Assembly (NCBI GenBank): GCA_014729445.1
Contig: WJJX01000016.1
Location: forward strand, 1 to 10,846
Source: Candidatus Moraniibacteriota bacterium
Lineage (GTDB): Bacteria; Patescibacteriota; Minisyncoccia; CAIUEV01; JAHKAQ01
Direction of reading: 5' to 3'
DNA: 10,846 nucleotides
A program made the translations under genes and the position numbers. The number at the start of each line of letters is the position of its first letter. The stretch's first letter is position 1. The notes beneath the pieces are model-generated. The model was not told the DNA's origin. It searched no databases and worked only from the letters and a program-made list of their open reading frames with translations. This document shows, piece by piece, positions 7,317 through 10,846 of the stretch.

Positions 7317-7342
7317 CCCCTCCCTGTAAAGGAAAGGTGGGG
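7317..7342 (-). other. Hairpin between the T-box terminator and the GlyRS start codon
   Basis: On the minus strand CCCCACCTT and AGGGAGGGG can pair with one A-A mismatch and one G-U pair around a short loop. It covers roughly 29 to 54 bases before the ATG at 7288. It could be a second regulatory fold in the leader or a small dispersed repeat. The GGGAGGGG is too far upstream to be the ribosome site of this gene. Confidence 0.4.
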
Positions 7343-7356
7343 AAGGTTTCTAAAAT

Positions 7357-7404
7357 AAAAAAAGCCCACCCCCATTATTCAAAATTTGAATAATCGGGAC
7401 GAGC
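7357..7404 (-). terminator. T-box-controlled rho-independent terminator
   Basis: On the minus strand GCTCGTCCC (plus 7396-7404) pairs with GGGGGTGGGC (7364-7373) using some G-U pairs. A 9 bp palindromic stem ATTATTCAA/TTGAATAAT extends it after a single G-G mismatch. Seven U residues follow (7357-7363). CGTCCC is also the 3' strand of the T-box antiterminator, so the two folds exclude each other, as in known glycine T-boxes. Confidence 0.9.
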
Positions 7405-7545
7405 TTTTCACCCGCGGTTCCACCCGCTTTTTTGAGGCCTTAAAACCTCAAACTCTTTAACTAATTTTTAAACAGGAGGGCGCCAATCTCCTCCCTGCAA
7501 AATCTATCTTTCTATCACTCTAAAAACAATCCGGATCTTTACTAT
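7357..7545 (-). promoter_or_regulatory. Glycine-responsive T-box riboswitch leader
   Basis: Read on the minus strand, the leader holds the conserved T-box GGGTGGAACCGCGGG (plus 7411-7425). It is preceded by a Stem III hairpin TTTGAGG/CCTCAAA (7431-7437 with 7446-7452) and followed by TGAAAAGCTCGTCCC and a terminator. The bulge TGGA is complementary to UCCA, the 3' end expected for tRNA-Gly with discriminator U73, and the core closely matches B. subtilis glyQS. Uncharged tRNA-Gly should stabilise the antiterminator and let RNA polymerase reach both synthetase genes. Stem I is hard to draw: only about 90 bases lie between the predicted start and Stem III. The clearest fold there is CAGGGAGG/CCTCCTG with one bulged G, around a loop AGATTGGCGC that contains a possible GGC glycine specifier (7482-7484). 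The T-box identity is firm; the specifier assignment is not. Confidence 0.92.
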
Positions 7546-7550
7546 ATCCA

Positions 7551-7579
7551 AAAATAATCGATCGCCTTAAAAAAGTCAA
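7551..7579 (-). promoter_or_regulatory. Promoter of the T-box leader and GlyRS genes
   Basis: On the minus strand TTGACT (7574-7579) and TATTTT (7551-7556) are separated by 17 bp, which predicts a start near 7545, just ahead of the T-box fold. It lies immediately after the U-tract of the gyrA terminator. A nearby TATAGT is a second -10-like string, but its spacing to TTGACT is too long. Confidence 0.6.
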
Positions 7580-7581
7580 GC

Positions 7582-7633
7582 AAAAAAAATTACCTCGCCT
7601 AGCGGCCCCGCTGGACCAACAAAGCGGGCGAGG
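7582..7633 (-). terminator. Rho-independent terminator of gyrA
   Basis: Seventeen bases after the gyrA stop, CCTCGCC (plus 7627-7633) pairs with GGCGAGG (7593-7599), with an inner CGCT/AGCG stem adding pairs. The hairpin is followed on the minus strand by TAA and eight T residues (7582-7589). It separates gyrA from the T-box operon. Confidence 0.88.
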
Positions 7634-7649
7634 AGGACAGGAGAGTTCT

Positions 7650-10106
7650 CTACAATTTGGTCGCCTGGGCCAATCGATCATCGGCTCGAAGCCGCATAAT
7701 TTTTACTCCCTGGGTGGACCGTCCCAAAACCGAAATCTCCGAAATTTTAGTGCGAATCACATTCCCATGCTGAGAAATTGCAATAATATCTTCTTTCTCA
7801 TCCTCGTTTTCAATAATCGAGGCATGAGTAATGGTGCCGTTCTTTTTGGCAACTTTTAAGGTTTTAATTCCGCTGCCGCCCCGTTTCTGAATTTTATAAT
7901 GCCTCAAATAAGTTTTTTTGCCATATCCTTTTTCAGTTATCACCAGAAGTTTCTTATCTTTAATGTCGCCGCCTCTGATTATATCAACTCCCATCACTCT
8001 ATCATCCGCTTTCAATCTAATGCCTCTAACTCCTCTGGCCACTCTTCCCATAACCCGAATATCTTTTTCCCTAAAACGGATAGACTGACCCTGTTCGGTT
8101 ACAAGCATTATCTCATCTTCACCATAGGTCGGTTTAACCCACCATAATTGATCTTCGGGTTTTAACTTGATCGCGACAATTCCAGAGTTTCTGACATTTT
8201 TAAAATCATTCAGCTTTACTTTTTTAACTATCCCCAATTTTGTGGCCATAAATAAATATTTCGGCTCTTTTTGAATGGAGTCCAAAGTATCCGATCCGCC
8301 GACCGGCAGAACAGCCGTTATTTTTTCCCTTTGAGGTAAATTCAAAAAATTGACAATCGCCTGGCCTTTGGACAACCTTGATCCTTCGGGCAATTCATAA
8401 GCTTTAATCACGTAAACCTTGCCGGAATCGGTAAAGAAATATATATCATCATGAGTCGAAACCGAAAAAATATGGGTTACTACATCATCCTCTTTGGTCG
8501 AAACCCCCATAACACCGACTCCTCCCCGCTTTTGCACTCGATAATTCGAAGGATTCATCCTCTTTATATAACCGCTTTTACTAATAAGCACAATCGCGTC
8601 TTCATTGGGAACCAAATCCTTATGAGTAAATTCTCCAATCCCGTTCTTTATTACTTTGGTTCTTCTTTCATCTTGATATTTATCCCTTCTTTCCTTTAAT
8701 TCGTCTTTTATTACTTTTTTAAGCTCCTCCTCGGAACCTAAAATCTTCTCCAAATATTTGATTAAATCCAATTTTTCCTTTAACTCGTCCAGTATTTTTT
8801 GTCTTTCGAGGCCGGCCAAAGTTTGAAGCCGCATCTCTAAAATCGCTGTGGCCTGCTTATCGCTAAATTCAAATTTGTCCATCAAATTTTTATGCGCAAT
8901 CTCTTTGGTCTTAGAACCTCTAATTGTCGAAATAACCTGATCGATAATGTCGATAGCCTTTTTCAAACCTTCCAAAATGTGCACTCTGGCTTTGGCCTTC
9001 TTCAATTCATACTCGCTCCGCCTGGTCACAACCACTCTTCTGTGAGCGACAAACTGAGTAATAATCTCCTTGATATTCATCACCTTGGGCTGAATTCCAT
9101 CCTCAAGCGCCAGCATGTTTAAATTAAAATTCTTCTGTAAATCCGTAAGTTGATAAAGCTGATTCAAAACTTTTTTAGGAAAGGCATCCTTTTTAAGTTC
9201 GATCACCACTCTAATTCCGTCTTTATCGGACTCGTCTCTGATATTTTTAATCCCCTTGATTTTACCGTCTTTCACTAATGAAGCGATCTTTGAGATCGTA
9301 TTGGCCTTGTTGGATTGATAAGTGATTTCCGTAACGATAATATTATTCAAACCTCCTTTTACTTCTTCGATTCTGCATTTTGCTCTAGTTACGATTCCAC
9401 CGCGACCAGTGGAATAAGCTTTCAAAATGTCATTTTTCGAGTAAATCATGCCTCCGGTGGGAAAATCCGGCCCTTGGATAAAATTCATAATCTCCTCCAG
9501 CGAACAATCGGGATTGTCTATAAGATGAATAGCGGCATCGACAACCTCCCCTAAATTGTGAGGCGGAATATTGGTAGCCATCCCAACCGCAATCCCCATT
9601 GTTCCATTGAGTAAAATATTGGGCAAAGCCGCCGGAAGAACGCCGGGTTCCTTTAGAGAAGCATCATAATTGTCAACAAAATCAACGGTTTCTTTCCCGA
9701 TATCAGCCAATAATTCTTCAGAGACTGCGGTCATCCTGCATTCCGTATACCGCATCTGAGCGGCATTATCGCCATCTACCGAGCCGAAATTTCCCTGTCC
9801 GTCGATCAATAAATATCTCAAAGAAAAATCCTGAGCTAGTCTGGCCAATGTTTCATAAAGAGCCTGATCGCCATGCGGGTGGTATTTTCCCAAAACATCT
9901 CCCACTACCGCCGCGCATTTTTTATACCTGGCATTATGGGTTAATCCCCGTTGATGCATGGCATAAAGAATTCTCCTTTGACTGGGTTTTAAACCGTCTC
10001 GAACATCCGGTAAAGCTCGGGAAACAATAATTGTCATGGCATAATCAAGGTAAGAGTTTTTCATCTCCTCGACAATCCTTCTGTTTTTAACAAAACCGAC
10101 TTCCAT
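7650..10106 (-). CDS. gyrA: DNA gyrase subunit A
   Basis: Breaks and rejoins DNA in the GyrA2GyrB2 complex, introducing negative supercoils with ATP. The 818-residue protein has the full order: winged-helix breakage domain (about 25-135) with the active-site Tyr120 in AAQMRYTECRM preceded by Arg119, tower domain, long coiled coil (about 365-475), and C-terminal beta-pinwheel (about 500-818). The GyrA box appears as QKRGGVG at 525-531, with a second similar string QKRGGSG at 740-746, which favours GyrA over ParC. The quinolone-binding region reads HPHGDQALYETL (77-88): Gln81 replaces the usual Ser/Thr, and Glu85 is at the usual acidic position. Start is the ATG at 10106; no Shine-Dalgarno is visible, and DYAMTIIVSRALPDVRDGLKP (21-41) sits where expected. 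gyrB is not in the window. A terminator follows at 7582-7633. Its probable promoter lies about 160 bases upstream. Confidence 0.98.
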   Translation of the reverse strand: MEVGFVKNRRIVEEMKNSYLDYAMTIIVSRALPDVRDGLKPSQRRILYAMHQRGLTHNARYKKCAAVVGDVLGKYHPHGDQALYETLARLAQDFSLRYLLIDGQGNFGSVDGDNAAQMRYTECRMTAVSEELLADIGKETVDFVDNYDASLKEPGVLPAALPNILLNGTMGIAVGMATNIPPHNLGEVVDAAIHLIDNPDCSLEEIMNFIQGPDFPTGGMIYSKNDILKAYSTGRGGIVTRAKCRIEEVKGGLNNIIVTEITYQSNKANTISKIASLVKDGKIKGIKNIRDESDKDGIRVVIELKKDAFPKKVLNQLYQLTDLQKNFNLNMLALEDGIQPKVMNIKEIITQFVAHRRVVVTRRSEYELKKAKARVHILEGLKKAIDIIDQVISTIRGSKTKEIAHKNLMDKFEFSDKQATAILEMRLQTLAGLERQKILDELKEKLDLIKYLEKILGSEEELKKVIKDELKERRDKYQDERRTKVIKNGIGEFTHKDLVPNEDAIVLISKSGYIKRMNPSNYRVQKRGGVGVMGVSTKEDDVVTHIFSVSTHDDIYFFTDSGKVYVIKAYELPEGSRLSKGQAIVNFLNLPQREKITAVLPVGGSDTLDSIQKEPKYLFMATKLGIVKKVKLNDFKNVRNSGIVAIKLKPEDQLWWVKPTYGEDEIMLVTEQGQSIRFREKDIRVMGRVARGVRGIRLKADDRVMGVDIIRGGDIKDKKLLVITEKGYGKKTYLRHYKIQKRGGSGIKTLKVAKKNGTITHASIIENEDEKEDIIAISQHGNVIRTKISEISVLGRSTQGVKIMRLRADDRLAQATKL

Positions 10107-10591
10107 ATATTTGTATTTAATAAAAATTATTTCTTGAATTCAGCTTATCCAAGAACCAATCCTTATACTGGCTAGCGACAGCTGATCTGTAGCAATCCGC
10201 GCGCAGTAATAAATTATTAATCAAAAAAACCTCTGTCCTTGGACACCTTTGGACTTTGATCTTGATTATCTTAACTTATTTGTTAAATTAAAGTCAATTA
10301 AATTAAAATTATTTTTAAACAAAAATCAAAAATTTTTTTAAAACTCGATTTGCCTTATTGCGATCATTCAACTAAGTGTAATTTTAAATAAACATTTCAA
10401 ATAGATTTGAGGGGCAACGGTTCAAAAAAAATTTAATAGGATAATTTTTTATCAAGAATTAGAAAGGCTAAAGTTATTAGAGACCCATTTGGAGACTAAA
10501 ATCCAAAAAATGTAAATTGAGACAAACAGTAATAGCAAAAAAATCAATAAAATTTCGAATCTTAAACTAAAGAATCATAACCAATCCAACC
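10107..10591 (+). other. Divergent intergenic region between gyrA and the glycosyltransferase gene
   Basis: This 485 bp stretch has no convincing gene on either strand. It is very AT-rich except for a patch at 10168-10206 in which 24 of 39 bases are G or C; the patch would lie in the gyrA mRNA leader. That patch allows a small bulged hairpin (ACAG/CTGT flanked by GCT/AGC). Near the glycosyltransferase, TTTGGA (10488-10493) and TCCAAA (10502-10507) form a weak stem. TTGGAG and TAAATT, 18 bp apart (about 10489-10518), are a poor promoter candidate for that gene. I tried and failed to fold a tRNA or other known RNA. Confidence 0.6.
10268..10297 (-). promoter_or_regulatory. Candidate gyrA promoter
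   Basis: On the minus strand TTGACT (10292-10297) and TAAGAT (10268-10273) are 18 bp apart, predicting a start near 10261 and a leader of about 155 bases before the gyrA ATG. The -35 box is good and the -10 box is fair; the AT-rich setting makes chance matches likely. Confidence 0.4.
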
Positions 10592-10846
10592 ATGAAAATT
10601 GGAATCGACGCCTCAAGAGCTTATGAAAAAAATCCAACCGGTGTCGGCAGATACGCCAAAGAATTAATCGAATCTTTAATTGAAAAAAATCATCTAATCA
10701 AAGAGCACGAAATCATCCTTTTTTTAAAGCCTGAAGCCAAAATAAAAAATTTATCAAAAAAACTTCCCTTAAATTGGAAAATCAAACAAGTCTTTTTTAA
10801 ACCCTTTCTTTGGAGTCAAATCGGACTGACTCTGGCTTTTTGGAGA
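10592..10846 (+). CDS. Glycosyltransferase, GT4-like, N-terminal part (cut by window end)
   Basis: An open frame runs from the ATG at 10592 to the last base, giving 85 residues. It starts MKIGIDASRAYEKNPTGVGR and continues YAKELIESL. This is the usual opening of GT-B fold glycosyltransferases of the GT4 family: a first beta strand with a Gly-Ile-Asp-Ala/Ser turn, then a G(V/I)GRY loop leading into the first helix. EIILFLKPEAK (about 39-49) is the second strand. Such enzymes move a sugar from a nucleotide donor to a lipid or glycan acceptor at the inner face of the membrane. Donor and acceptor cannot be told from this fragment. It is divergent from gyrA, and no Shine-Dalgarno precedes the ATG. 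The last visible residues (LWSQIGLTLAFWR) match the region of this family where a helix follows the second strand. Confidence 0.85.
   Translation, partial: MKIGIDASRAYEKNPTGVGRYAKELIESLIEKNHLIKEHEIILFLKPEAKIKNLSKKLPLNWKIKQVFFKPFLWSQIGLTLAFWR

Noticed and set aside
7289..7375. N-terminal extension of 29 codons on the first GlyRS (beginning MGVGFFYF)
   Set aside because: It would translate the T-box terminator and leader hairpin, and the two GlyRS paralogues align from MAKKEE at 7288.
7650..10106. Topoisomerase IV subunit ParC instead of GyrA
   Set aside because: GyrA-box strings QKRGGVG and QKRGGSG and a full six-blade-length C-terminal domain favour GyrA.
10107..10591. tRNA or small RNA gene in the GC-rich patch of the gyrA upstream region
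   Set aside because: No cloverleaf, T-loop motif or stable long stem could be formed; only a weak bulged hairpin is seen.
1..10846. CRISPR array, insertion sequence or prophage
   Set aside because: No regularly spaced repeats, transposase or phage-like genes are visible on either strand.

Overview
The window reads as a stretch of chromosome from an AT-rich bacterium, most likely a Candidate Phyla Radiation (Patescibacteria) member or a similarly reduced lineage. The grounds are Lys/Ile/Asn-rich proteins, short gaps between genes, start codons with weak or no Shine-Dalgarno sequence, and an unrecognised orphan gene among housekeeping genes. The phylum call is inference, because no 16S or ribosomal protein gene is present. 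UGA acts as a normal stop (ends of galU and uppP), so the UGA=Gly code of Gracilibacteria/SR1 does not apply.

Layout. (1) 23-904, minus: galU, UTP-glucose-1-phosphate uridylyltransferase. (2) 1079-1615, plus: a lone 178-residue protein of unknown function with its own candidate promoter; its 3' end overlaps the 3' end of uppP by 8 bp. (3) 4256 down to 1608, minus: a probable three-gene operon of small lipoprotein, U32-family tRNA hydroxylation protein (TrhP/YrrO type) and undecaprenyl-diphosphatase (uppP), with gaps of 18 and 21 bp. (4) 7545 down to 4352, minus: a T-box leader followed by two tandem single-chain glycyl-tRNA synthetase genes 18 bp apart, closed by a strong hairpin. (5) 10106 down to 7582, minus: gyrA and its rho-independent terminator. 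(6) 10107-10591: a 485 bp divergent intergenic region. (7) 10592 to the window end, plus: the start of a GT4-type glycosyltransferase gene.

The most interesting part is the glycine unit. The leader carries a textbook T-box (GGGTGGAACCGCGGG), a CGTCCC segment that can switch between antiterminator and terminator, a Stem III hairpin, and a long terminator ending in a U-tract. The T-box bulge TGGA is complementary to the UCCA 3' end expected for tRNA-Gly, so the riboswitch should sense uncharged tRNA-Gly and control both synthetases. The two synthetases are clearly diverged over most of their length, yet share a sharply bounded 150 bp block with only 15 mismatches near their 3' ends, which points to recent gene conversion. 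Each also departs from the family consensus at glycine-pocket motifs, in different ways.

Working together: galU, uppP and the glycosyltransferase belong to cell-envelope and polysaccharide metabolism (activated sugar, lipid-carrier recycling, sugar transfer). The synthetases and TrhP belong to tRNA charging and modification. GyrA carries Gln at the position that is usually Ser/Thr in the quinolone-binding region.
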